Part shown: positions 1 through 5,662 of the stretch, piece after piece
Numbering within the stretch: position 1 is the stretch's first letter
How the letters are laid out: the number at the start of each line of letters is the position of its first letter
NCBI GenBank assembly: GCA_030635865.1
Contig: DAOVYA010000065.1
Location: 1 to 7,622 of the forward strand
DNA: 7,622 nucleotides
From: Gammaproteobacteria bacterium
Lineage (GTDB): Bacteria; Pseudomonadota; Gammaproteobacteria; UBA9214
Direction of reading: 5' to 3'
Made by a program: the position numbers and the translations under genes
The notes under the pieces: model-generated
Databases searched by the model: none
Seen by the model: the letters and a program-made list of their open reading frames with translations, nothing else
Told to the model about the DNA's origin: nothing

Positions 1-54
1 AGCTGGCAGCGGACTCGACGAGATTGCCGCGACACTTTGTTCCTCGCAAAGACG
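1..54 (+). repeat. Palindromic intergenic repeat, copy A (cut by window start)
   Basis: This is the right-hand part of the element seen complete at 119-205. Position 1 aligns with position 152, and the two copies then match with few substitutions up to the GCAAAGACG end. The right inner arm GAGATTGCCGCG lies at 20-31; its partner arm would lie upstream of the window. The 151-bp offset to copy B, with a shared G-rich tail after each copy, indicates a tandem arrangement. Repeats of the type GTCATTGCGAGCGAAGCG...GCAATCTC are known as dispersed intergenic palindromes in many bacterial genomes; their function is not established. Confidence 0.85.
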
Positions 55-118
55 GGGGGATGTTTATCCGTGTCACAGCGCCTCCAACCTCAGCTCCGTC
101 ATTGCGACTTCCATCCCT

Positions 119-205
119 CGTCATTGCGAGCGAAGCGCGGCAATCTCGTAAAGCTGGCAGCGGACTCGATGAGATTGCCGCGTCACTGCGTTCCTCGCAA
201 AGACG
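119..205 (+). repeat. Palindromic intergenic repeat, copy B (complete)
   Basis: An 87-bp imperfect palindrome opening with CGTCATTGCGAGCGAAGCG and closing with TTCCTCGCAAAGACG. The inner stem is perfect over 12 bp: CGCGGCAATCTC at 136-147 pairs with GAGATTGCCGCG at 171-182, leaving a 23-nt loop. The outer arms also pair, but the right arm is a few bases longer, giving an internal bulge. An extra half-site, CCGTCATTGCGA, lies just before it at about 96-107. The element is non-coding; the open frames crossing it on both strands are a by-product of the repeat. As RNA it would fold into a long hairpin upstream of gspA. Confidence 0.9.
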
Positions 206-462
206 GGGGGGGTGTTTGTCCGCGTCACTGTATTCCTCAGGAAGCGCATCCGCGATCTGCTCTGCCAGGCGCTGCTCATGGACCAGTTCCGATGCCCCGG
301 CGGCCGTGGCACTGGAAATTCAGTCGCAACATGCCGGAAAGAAAGGATATTATAGTGTTTCAAGCGTATGGTATCGGGTCTGGTTCAAGGGCAGGCCCTG
401 GCACCGTAAGCACAGGAAAGTCCTGGCCAGGTGGTATCAGGGCCAGAACAAACTGACAGGAC
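206..462. other. Spacer upstream of gspA, no convincing gene
   Basis: The first part (206-240) is a G-rich tail and a degenerate copy of the repeat's right arm (CGCGTCACTGTATTCCTC at 221-238). The remainder has no reading frame that looks like a protein on the plus strand. On the minus strand a frame stays open from 319 to the window start, and its first part reads ASELVHEQRLAEQIADALP. That is protein-like and could be the remnant of an exported protein's N-terminus, but it lacks a start codon and runs straight into the repeat. A TATTATA block at 348-354 gives -10-like hexamers on both strands. Confidence 0.6.
348..353 (+). promoter_or_regulatory. Possible -10 element for gspAB
   Basis: TATTAT at 348-353 matches the sigma-70 -10 consensus at five of six positions. 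No good -35 is visible at 16-18 bp spacing (the best is TCGCAA, three of six). It would give a leader of roughly 100 nt before gspA. The same block read on the minus strand is a perfect TATAAT (349-354), so the direction is uncertain. Confidence 0.25.
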
Positions 463-2181
463 ATGTATTTAAAACATTTTAATCTGACCGAACGGCCGTT
501 CTCGATTACGCCGGATCCGCGTTTTTTATATATGAGTGCGCGTCATAAGGAGGCGCTTGCACACCTGCTCTTTGGCCTGGGTGAAGGTGGAGGGTTTGTG
601 CAGTTGACCGGTGAAGTAGGAACCGGCAAGACAACCATCTGCCGCTGTTTGCTGGAGCAGGTGCCGGAGAATGTTGATCTTGCCGTGGTATTGAACCCCA
701 AGGTGACCGCAATCGAACTGATTGCCACGGTATGTGACGAACTGGGCATTGCCTATCCGCAAGAATTCACCATCAAGACATTAATCGACGTACTTAACGA
801 ATACCTGCTGGAAGCATACACACGTGGACGACGCACGGTGCTTATTATTGACGAGGCACAGAATCTGAGTGCGGATGTACTTGAACAGGTACGTTTGCTG
901 ACAAACCTGGAGACATCGACACAGAAGCTGTTGCAAATCGTTCTGATCGGGCAACCGGAATTGCGCAGCCTGCTGGAAAGCGAAGGGATGCGACAGTTAT
1001 CCCAGCGAATAACCGCACGTTATCACCTTGACCCCATTACCCGGGAAGAGGCGGAGGCCTATATAAAACACCGGCTGCAGATCTGCGGGAGTTCCAGGAA
1101 CATATTTTCACGCCGCGCGGTTAACAGGATTCAAAAATTGTCAGGTGGTATCCCCCGGTTGATCAATGTTCTGTGTGATCGCGCCATGCTGGGTGCATAC
1201 GTCGAAGGCAAGACGCAGGTTGACTTGAAAGTACTGAAGAAAGCAGCCAGGGAAGTAATCAACGAGACACAACCTCCCGGTGGCAACAACCGGATGCCAT
1301 GGCTGTTGGGTGTTTTATCTGTATTGGCGTTGGTCGCGCTGTTTGTTTATCAACCTTTTCACTCTACCGATACCCGGGTTGTTGAACCTGTTGCACAGGT
1401 CAGGGGGGACCCCGCGGCTACGCCGGTTGATGCACCGGAGACCGGGTTTGTTGAACCCGTGTCCGGGCCTGAAACAGTGCTGGAACGCGAACCAGGGCCA
1501 CTGAATGACATTGAGAAAGTGTCTGTTACCCCCGGGACTGACGACGATGTAGCCGGAGCGCTGGCCACGCTGTTAATGGGGGCTGATGATTCCTATGAAA
1601 TATTGGCCTGGCGCGAACTGCTTGCGCTCTGGTCGGTTGAACTGCCCGCGGATGCCAATCCCGATACCTGCGAGTTTGCAAAACAATACGGCCTGTTGTG
1701 TATGCACGAGCAGGGTAACTGGAACACGCTGCGTCAACTCGATCGCCCGGTCATCCTGAAGCTGGTTGCCGCTGATGGTCGCCGCATCCCGGTGGTGCTG
1801 CAGCATATTGATAACATGTCTGCAGAGCTGATTATCGGGGCTGACCTGTACTGGCTGGAAGTCGGGCTGGTGGACCGTTTCTGGTACGGCGGCTATTCCC
1901 TGTTGCTGCAGACGCCGCCGGGCGGGAGCCTGTTTCTCAGGGCGGGTATCCAGGCCGAGGATGTTCGGTGGCTGCGTAAACAGCTCGAGGTGGCCCAGGG
2001 TGTCGAGATACCTGCCACTAACCCCCTGCTATTCGATCAGGTCCTGAAAGAACATTTGCTGGATTTCCAGCGGAGCCGCGGACTGGTAGCCGACGGCGTG
2101 ATGGGAAGAAACACGATTATTCATCTCAATTCGCAATCCAGCCCGGCGGGCATTCCCCGCCTGTCAGCGGTGCAGTCCTGA
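463..2181 (+). CDS. gspA: GspA/ExeA-type AAA+ ATPase of type II secretion
   Basis: A 572-residue inner-membrane ATPase which, with GspB, allows the type II secretin to pass and assemble through peptidoglycan. The N-terminus (MYLKHFNLTERPFSITPDP) is the classic ExeA family opening and fixes the start. Walker A is GEVGTGKT at 50-57, Walker B LIIDE at 127-131. A GQPEL segment (163-167), the arginine-bearing SQRITARYHL (180-189) and the sensor-2-like GIPRLIN (229-235) complete the AAA+ module. One membrane segment spans about 279-297, followed by a Pro/Glu/Val-rich periplasmic linker (about 300-360), a mixed domain (about 363-487) and a C-terminal peptidoglycan-binding domain (about 497-556; LLDFQRSRGLVADGVMG). 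The binding domain separates it from the shorter PEP-CTERM/exosortase-associated ATPases of the same superfamily. The AGGA before the ATG is only one base away, so ribosome binding looks poor. gspB follows after 4 bp. Confidence 0.93.
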   Translation: MYLKHFNLTERPFSITPDPRFLYMSARHKEALAHLLFGLGEGGGFVQLTGEVGTGKTTICRCLLEQVPENVDLAVVLNPKVTAIELIATVCDELGIAYPQEFTIKTLIDVLNEYLLEAYTRGRRTVLIIDEAQNLSADVLEQVRLLTNLETSTQKLLQIVLIGQPELRSLLESEGMRQLSQRITARYHLDPITREEAEAYIKHRLQICGSSRNIFSRRAVNRIQKLSGGIPRLINVLCDRAMLGAYVEGKTQVDLKVLKKAAREVINETQPPGGNNRMPWLLGVLSVLALVALFVYQPFHSTDTRVVEPVAQVRGDPAATPVDAPETGFVEPVSGPETVLEREPGPLNDIEKVSVTPGTDDDVAGALATLLMGADDSYEILAWRELLALWSVELPADANPDTCEFAKQYGLLCMHEQGNWNTLRQLDRPVILKLVAADGRRIPVVLQHIDNMSAELIIGADLYWLEVGLVDRFWYGGYSLLLQTPPGGSLFLRAGIQAEDVRWLRKQLEVAQGVEIPATNPLLFDQVLKEHLLDFQRSRGLVADGVMGRNTIIHLNSQSSPAGIPRLSAVQS

Positions 2182-2185
2182 GCTT

Positions 2186-2926
2186 ATGTCATATATTCTT
2201 GATGCACTGAGAAAGGCAGACCAGGAACGCAGCATCGGTGATGTGCCTGACCTGGATACACCGCACTGGAGCAGGCGGCGTGGTGGCCATATCCGGTACT
2301 GGGTATGGGGGGGCATCGGTTTGTTAATTGTTAATGCTGCGTTATTTGCGGTCCTGTTCAACCGTGACGACAGCGCTGATGGCCGGCCCGAGATATCCGG
2401 TAACGTGCCGGAACAGACGCAGAGCAAGTCTCCTGCCCCGCCGACAGAGTTTCAACACGGGACCATCACGAAGCCACAGCAGTCGGAAAACCTGCCGCTC
2501 AAGCCACTGGCACGGCCGGAGCGCAACGTGATAACAAAGCCGCGGCAACCGGTGCCCAGGATGGTTGGGCGCCCGGCAGTAGTTGAAGCTCCCAGGGTGG
2601 CAGCGCCTGCTGCCGACAGTGTGACACCAGTAGATGTGACCACGGCACCGGCAGCTGAAAAACCACGGGCGCCCGTTCCTGTTCAGACCGGCGAGCCGGA
2701 AATCCCGGAATGGAGTGAGCTGTCATTGGAATTCAGGAGTGGATTTAATCCGCCGCGACTGGATGTGCATGTCTATTCTGATGAACCATCACGCCGTTTT
2801 ATCCTGGTTGACCTGAAGCGGTTTGCTGAAGGTGATACCCTGGACAGCGGGGCAAAGCTGGAAAAGATCCTGCCGGAAAGTATCCAGTTGTATTACCAGG
2901 GGACCCGGTTCCGGTATGACAGATAG
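2186..2926 (+). CDS. gspB: GspB-type secretin assembly partner
   Basis: A 246-residue bitopic inner-membrane protein, partner of GspA. It opens with MSYILDALRKADQER, the signature N-terminus of GspB proteins. A single membrane segment lies at about 38-58, after a basic stretch RRRGG. A long Pro/Ala-rich periplasmic linker (about 60-175) leads to the conserved C-terminal GspB domain (about 178-246), recognised from RLDVHVYSDEPSRRFILV and a final YYQGTRFRYDR. It starts 4 bp after the gspA stop codon with no clear Shine-Dalgarno sequence, so translation is probably coupled to gspA. The other gsp genes are not in the window; a separate exeAB locus is common. The stop codon lies 7 bp from that of the convergent isomerase gene, leaving no space for a terminator. 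Confidence 0.92.
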   Translation: MSYILDALRKADQERSIGDVPDLDTPHWSRRRGGHIRYWVWGGIGLLIVNAALFAVLFNRDDSADGRPEISGNVPEQTQSKSPAPPTEFQHGTITKPQQSENLPLKPLARPERNVITKPRQPVPRMVGRPAVVEAPRVAAPAADSVTPVDVTTAPAAEKPRAPVPVQTGEPEIPEWSELSLEFRSGFNPPRLDVHVYSDEPSRRFILVDLKRFAEGDTLDSGAKLEKILPESIQLYYQGTRFRYDR

Positions 2927-2933
2927 TCAGGTG

Positions 2934-3413
2934 TTATTCAACACCAACCTTGCCGGTACGAATTTCTTCCTCTGTTGCATCACGGATGCCCTGGATCTCG
3001 ACCTCGAATAACAGCGATTGACCGGCCAGTGGATGGTTGCCATCAAGGCAGGCGATATCATCCTTGACTTCAGTCACAGAAAAAGTCACCTCGTTTCCCT
3101 GTTCGTCGGTGCCGGTTATTTTCCCGCCTGTCTCGATGTTCTCTCCCGGTGGCAATTCGCTTAACGGTACTTCCTGGACCAGGTCGGGATCACGCTTGCC
3201 AAAGGCATCACCGGGCAGCAGCCTGGCTGTAACGATATCACCAATCCTGTGGCTCTCCAGTTCCTGCTCGAGCCGGGAGAAGAGTGCGCCGACACCATGC
3301 AGGTAGGTGATCGGTGTGCCGCTGGCTTCACGTATAATGATTCCGTCCGTATTGCTCAGGCTGTACTGCATGGTGATGACTTTAAGCGGTGCAACTGTAA
3401 GTTGTTCTTTCAT
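2934..3413 (-). CDS. slyD: SlyD-type FKBP peptidyl-prolyl cis-trans isomerase
   Basis: A 159-residue cytoplasmic prolyl isomerase/chaperone. The FKBP fold is read from KVITMQYSLSNTDG (11-24), PITYLHGVGALFSRLEQEL (34-52), GDAFGKRDPDLVQEVP (68-83) and DGNHPLAGQSLLFEVEI (124-140). The insert-in-flap chaperone domain lies between the RDPDLV and GNHPLAG motifs, as in SlyD. YLHG and RDPDLVQEVP favour SlyD over FkpB/SlpA. The C-terminus stops at GKVGVE, so the His/Cys-rich metal-binding tail of E. coli SlyD, used in hydrogenase nickel delivery, is absent; metal delivery is therefore unlikely. The first ATG is preferred: a start at Met15 would remove the first beta-strand. There is no Shine-Dalgarno sequence before it, and the predicted promoter would leave only a few bases of leader. 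Confidence 0.9.
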   Translation of the reverse strand: MKEQLTVAPLKVITMQYSLSNTDGIIIREASGTPITYLHGVGALFSRLEQELESHRIGDIVTARLLPGDAFGKRDPDLVQEVPLSELPPGENIETGGKITGTDEQGNEVTFSVTEVKDDIACLDGNHPLAGQSLLFEVEIQGIRDATEEEIRTGKVGVE

Positions 3414-3422
3414 AAGAATGTG

Positions 3423-3428
3423 TATTAT
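3423..3428 (+). promoter_or_regulatory. Possible -10 element of hspQ promoter
   Basis: TATTAT, five of six against the sigma-70 consensus, shifted by one base from the minus-strand TATAAT of slyD. The nearest -35-like hexamer, TTGTTC at 3402-3407, lies at a short 15-bp spacing and inside the slyD coding sequence. No sigma-32-type CTTGAA/CCCCAT pair is visible upstream of hspQ, although the E. coli gene is heat-inducible. Confidence 0.3.
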
Positions 3429-3429
3429 A
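3424..3429 (-). promoter_or_regulatory. -10 element of slyD promoter
   Basis: Read on the minus strand this is a perfect TATAAT. A weak -35, TTCGCC (three of six), lies 17 bp upstream at 3447-3452. Transcription would begin near 3417-3418, only about 4-5 nt before the slyD ATG at 3413, consistent with the missing Shine-Dalgarno sequence and a nearly leaderless message. On the plus strand the overlapping hexamer TATTAT (3423-3428) could serve hspQ. Confidence 0.5.
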
Positions 3430-3489
3430 CGTGTGTCGTTGTTGTTGGCGAACTTGTTGCTGCGATCATGGTCAAAGTGGGTTATGGAC

Positions 3490-3493
3490 AGGA
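3490..3493 (+). promoter_or_regulatory. Ribosome binding site of hspQ
   Basis: AGGA ends 8 bases before the ATG at 3502. It decides in favour of this start over the in-frame ATG at 3484, which has no comparable site and would add six residues not seen in the family. Confidence 0.7.
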
Positions 3494-3501
3494 TTATATT
3501 G

Positions 3502-3813
3502 ATGAAACAGGCAAAATTCTCAATCGGTCAGTGTGTTTATCACAAGCTGTTTGCTTACCGTGGCGTGATAATAGATGTGGACCCGGTATTCATGGGCTCG
3601 GATGACTGGTATGAAGTTGTCGCCAAAAGCCGTCCGCCAAAAGATAAACCCTGGTATCACGTACTGGTACATGATGCATTAAGCGAAACCTATGTAGCGG
3701 AACGTAACCTGGCGGGTGACGAATCAAACGAACCGGTTGAGCATCCCCTTGTTGGTGAATTCTTTGATAAGTTTGACCAGGGCATGTATCACTCCGACAG
3801 GCAAATCAACTAG
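3502..3813 (+). CDS. hspQ: HspQ heat shock protein (YccV family)
   Basis: A 103-residue cytoplasmic protein of the HspQ/YccV family, the hemimethylated-DNA-binding-like fold. In enterobacteria HspQ promotes degradation of a denatured DnaA mutant and acts as a specificity-enhancing factor for the Lon protease. Family features visible are the opening KFSIGQCVYHKLFAYRGV, the DVDPVF motif, KPWYHVLVHDA in the middle and TYVAERNL followed by the acidic PVEHPLVGEFF tail. Longer in-frame starts exist upstream (3307, 3484), but only 3502 gives the family length and has a Shine-Dalgarno site. It is divergent from slyD, another folding-related gene, across 88 bp, and is followed 9 bp after its stop by a palindromic repeat that could act as a 3' hairpin. 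Confidence 0.9.
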   Translation: MKQAKFSIGQCVYHKLFAYRGVIIDVDPVFMGSDDWYEVVAKSRPPKDKPWYHVLVHDALSETYVAERNLAGDESNEPVEHPLVGEFFDKFDQGMYHSDRQIN

Positions 3814-3822
3814 GGAAACCCT

Positions 3823-3908
3823 GTCATTGCGAGGAACGCAGTGACGCGGCAATCTCATCAAGTCCGCTGCCAACTTCACGAGATTGCCGCGCTTCGCTCG
3901 CAATGACG
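3823..3908 (-). repeat. Palindromic intergenic repeat, copy C (inverted)
   Basis: The reverse complement of this segment matches copy B at 119-205 almost throughout, including the loop (GGCAGCGGACT followed by TGATGAGATTGCCGCG). The inner stem is again a perfect 12 bp: CGCGGCAATCTC at 3845-3856 with GAGATTGCCGCG at 3880-3891. Its outer ends (GTCATTGCGAGG and CGCTCGCAATGAC) are better matched than those of copy B. It fills most of the space between hspQ and the TerB-like gene, so the RNA hairpin could protect the hspQ 3' end or limit read-through. No T-tract follows directly, so it is not a standard intrinsic terminator. Confidence 0.92.
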
Positions 3909-3944
3909 GGATGTTTTAATAAACCAAGACTCTAAAAATAACCT

Positions 3945-4397
3945 ATGATAACAACCATTCAGATCTTGCTGAAGAGATGTACCTATGTCCCGGAGGATAA
4001 CAAGGCGGGGCGCGAGGAGGCCTTGCGTACGGCCGTTGCTGTTTTGTTAATGGAAGTGGCGCGTTCGGAAGATGGTATCTCGAATGAAGAGCGCCGGGCA
4101 ATACACCGTGTTATCGAAGCGCAGCATTCCATTTCACCCGACCAGGCACGTGCAGTTGCCGCTGCGGCAGAGCGGGATGCTGAACAGGCTACCTCATTGC
4201 ACCCATTTACCCGACTGATTGTCGATGAATGCAGTCTCGAGGAGAGAGCAGAGGTTATCAGGATGTTATGGGAAGTTACTTTTGCTGATGGTAATGCGGG
4301 TGCGCATGAACAACATCTGGTCAGGAAGGTTGCCGGTCTTCTTCATGTACCCCATAGTGACTTCATTCGAATGAAGTTGCAGCACGGCAGTTCTTGA
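3945..4397 (+). CDS. TerB-like (TerB/DjlA-N fold) protein
   Basis: A 150-residue, mostly helical protein with two related halves typical of the TerB family found in proteobacteria. The first half has an acidic loop SEDGISNEE (41-49) after RTAVAVLLMEVAR; the second has ADGNAGAHEQHLVRKVAGLL (114-133), followed by the characteristic end HVPHSDFIRMKLQ. The acidic loops may bind metal, as proposed for TerB. Such stand-alone proteins are often labelled tellurite resistance, but no ter operon is present here and that role should not be assumed. There is no signal peptide or membrane segment. The ATG at 3945 has no Shine-Dalgarno sequence, and no other in-frame start fits better. The gene begins 36 bp after the palindromic repeat. 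Confidence 0.82.
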   Translation: MITTIQILLKRCTYVPEDNKAGREEALRTAVAVLLMEVARSEDGISNEERRAIHRVIEAQHSISPDQARAVAAAAERDAEQATSLHPFTRLIVDECSLEERAEVIRMLWEVTFADGNAGAHEQHLVRKVAGLLHVPHSDFIRMKLQHGSS

Positions 4398-4612
4398 GAG
4401 TACATGCACGGCTTTCCTGGGCATCGCTCCCGGCGGTCATTGACTTGACTATGTGGCAGCGTGAAGACGTCGCTCCCGGCATGGCCCAGGCCAGCCTCTC
4501 GACCGGTTCCCGGTCTCACCTTCTCCATGCCTCCCGCGACGTACCTACGATGTACAGGGACGTACGAGTGCCACGAGAGGGCAGGACGCCCGGAGTGGCC
4601 TTCCATGTAGGC
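4398..4612. other. Non-coding, repeat-rich spacer
   Basis: No reading frame here looks like a protein. Short repeats are present: TCGCTCCCGGC occurs near 4424 and again near 4470; GACGTAC occurs at 4538-4544 and 4559-4565 (21-bp offset); and GACCGG/CCGGTC forms a 6-bp stem with a 3-nt loop at 4501-4515. The composition, rich in CCATG, GTAC and CTCCCG words, resembles dispersed intergenic repeat families, but no second copy is in the window. Confidence 0.5.
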
Positions 4613-4643
4613 AAAAAAAACGGGGCCGCATGACGGCCCCGTT
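4613..4643 (-). terminator. Intrinsic terminator of the HU-like gene
   Basis: A perfect 10-bp stem (AACGGGGCCG at 4619-4628 with CGGCCCCGTT at 4634-4643) and a 5-nt loop. On the minus strand it is followed by a run of eight T (4613-4620). It starts 23 bp after the stop codon of the HU-like gene. Only the minus strand has the T-run, so it serves that gene and not the plus-strand TerB-like gene. Confidence 0.93.
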
Positions 4644-4666
4644 CCCATGTATTCATACCGCTTGTT

Positions 4667-5020
4667 TCAGACCATTTCTTTCAGGCCCTTAAGTGCAAGA
4701 ACCTTGACTACATTACGTGCAGGTTTTGCCTTGAACATCATTTCTTCGCCTGTAAACGGATTAACTCCCTTGCGTGCCTTGGTAGCTGGCTTGCGCACGA
4801 CCTTGACTTTCATCAGTCCTGGAACAGTGTAAACACCCGGGCCCCTTTTCAGGTCACGCTTGATAAGAGTGGCGAGTGAATCGAAAACCGAACCGACTTC
4901 TTTCTTGGCCAAGCCGGTTTTGTCGGCAATATAGGTGAGTGATTCTGACTTGGTTGTTGGTTTCTTTGCAGCCTTTGCGGTTGTCTTCTTTTTCGCCTTC
5001 GCTTTTTTCTTTGCAGCCAT
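4667..5020 (-). CDS. HU-family DNA-binding protein with lysine-rich N-terminal tail
   Basis: A 117-residue histone-like nucleoid protein. Residues 1-25 are strongly basic (11 Lys, with Ala and Thr: KKKAKAKKKTTAKAAKK), resembling the tails of eukaryotic histone H1 and of extended HU proteins such as those of Deinococcus. Residues about 26-117 form a divergent HU/IHF domain: helices to about 60, then beta-strands YTVPGLMKVKVVRKPATKARKGVNPFTGEE. The NPFTGE motif holds the proline that intercalates DNA in HU/IHF. The start is the ATG at 5018-5020, preceded by GAGGAG with 9-nt spacing. An upstream in-frame ATG (5074) would add 18 unrelated residues and lies inside the promoter. It has its own promoter and terminator, so it is a single-gene unit. 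It is longer than classical HU (about 90 residues) because of the tail. Confidence 0.9.
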   Translation of the reverse strand: MAAKKKAKAKKKTTAKAAKKPTTKSESLTYIADKTGLAKKEVGSVFDSLATLIKRDLKRGPGVYTVPGLMKVKVVRKPATKARKGVNPFTGEEMMFKAKPARNVVKVLALKGLKEMV

Positions 5021-5029
5021 TCGATAAAG

Positions 5030-5035
5030 CTCCTC
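5030..5035 (-). promoter_or_regulatory. Strong ribosome binding site of the HU-like gene
   Basis: Minus-strand GAGGAG lies 9 bases before the ATG at 5020 and fixes that start over the longer in-frame ATG at 5074. It is the strongest Shine-Dalgarno site in the window, which fits an abundant nucleoid protein. Confidence 0.85.
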
Positions 5036-5064
5036 TATAAGTATTTGGATGAAACAGCACGCGT

Positions 5065-5100
5065 AAGATAGCACATTAAAATAAATGTTAAAGTTTTTTT
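5065..5100 (-). promoter_or_regulatory. Predicted promoter of the HU-like gene
   Basis: On the minus strand: -35 TTAACA (5086-5091, five of six), 15-bp spacer, and an extended -10 TGCTATCTT (hexamer 5065-5070). A run of seven A directly upstream (5094-5100) could act as an UP element. The spacer contains ACATT and AATGT arms separated by 6 bp (5073-5088), a possible small operator. The start of transcription would be near 5058, giving a leader of about 38 nt. Confidence 0.55.
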
Positions 5101-5662
5101 GAATGCAGGAAATGCCTTCTATAGTAGTATTTCATGAACCTCTGTCAGCGCCCTCCGTTGCCCGGTTGATGCCCTGCTGACGAGCACCGGGGTGCATGTG
5201 CCGGGGTTGCCTTCCTGCGGTCGCGGCAGATGCATGTGCTCGCGGCCCTTGTGGTGGTACCTGCGTGGCCGGCTGCCGCAGGAGCCGCACGGTGCCGGGC
5301 GCCAGCCCCTTCACGCAGAGGCGGCAGCGGTATCCTTTTGGTGCACGCAAGACAACCCCTTGATAATCTTGTTATTTATGATTCGATATCGGATGCCCCA
5401 GGCTGTTTCTTGCAGCTTGGCCCGTTGCCTCCTGACCCTGAAGTCGGGCCTGTTTGTGATGTTTTGACCGGTTTCAGTACTACAAGGCCGCTTTGCAGCC
5501 TTGCCCTGAGCGGCTTGCTACAGGCATCACATATCCGCCTGATTATGAATTCAATTTTAGACTTCACCAGCCGATAAATCAGGAGCGAGGGGGTGTGCCC
5601 ACACGGGGCACTATTGTCCACTCGAAAATATCAAGCATCAACAGCCTGGGAACTGTATTGAA
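5101..5662. other. Long spacer without a convincing gene
   Basis: About 560 bp between the HU promoter and the cNMP/rhodanese gene. Open frames exist on both strands (for example 5230-5577 plus and 5132-5350 minus), but they lack ribosome binding sites, have no recognisable motifs and have compositions expected of out-of-frame GC-rich DNA. No tRNA or rRNA is visible. Near the downstream gene there is a small palindrome GTGTG-CC-CACAC (5593-5604) and a weak promoter-like pair TTCAAT...GATAAA (17-bp spacing, roughly 5550-5578). The region could be regulatory or hold a decayed gene. Confidence 0.5.

Noticed and set aside
119..205. CRISPR-like array from the repeated GTCATTGCGAG words
   Set aside because: Only two copies in tandem, each a long palindrome with a shared tail; there are no unique spacers of constant length and no cas genes.
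24..482. Plus-strand frames of 139-152 codons across the upstream region
   Set aside because: They run through the palindromic repeats, encode repeat-derived peptides, have no ribosome site and overlap the firmly identified gspA start.
3307..3501. 65-codon N-terminal extension of HspQ from the upstream ATG
   Set aside because: It overlaps slyD on the other strand, is not part of the HspQ family, and the ATG at 3502 has a good ribosome site.
3945..4397. Tellurite resistance system
   Set aside because: Only a TerB-like fold is present; no terC, terD, terE or terZ genes accompany it, so no resistance function is claimed.
4394..4633. Plus- and minus-strand frames in the TerB-HU spacer
   Set aside because: No recognisable motifs, no ribosome site, and both frames overlap the intrinsic terminator or the end of the TerB-like gene.
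5021..5074. 18-residue N-terminal extension of the HU-like protein
   Set aside because: It would include the ribosome binding site and lie within the predicted promoter; the residues are not basic like the rest of the tail.
5230..5577. 115-codon plus-strand frame with a hydrophobic start
   Set aside because: The hydrophobic N-terminus looks signal-like, but there is no ribosome site, the rest is low in recognisable features, and competing frames on both strands are equally open.
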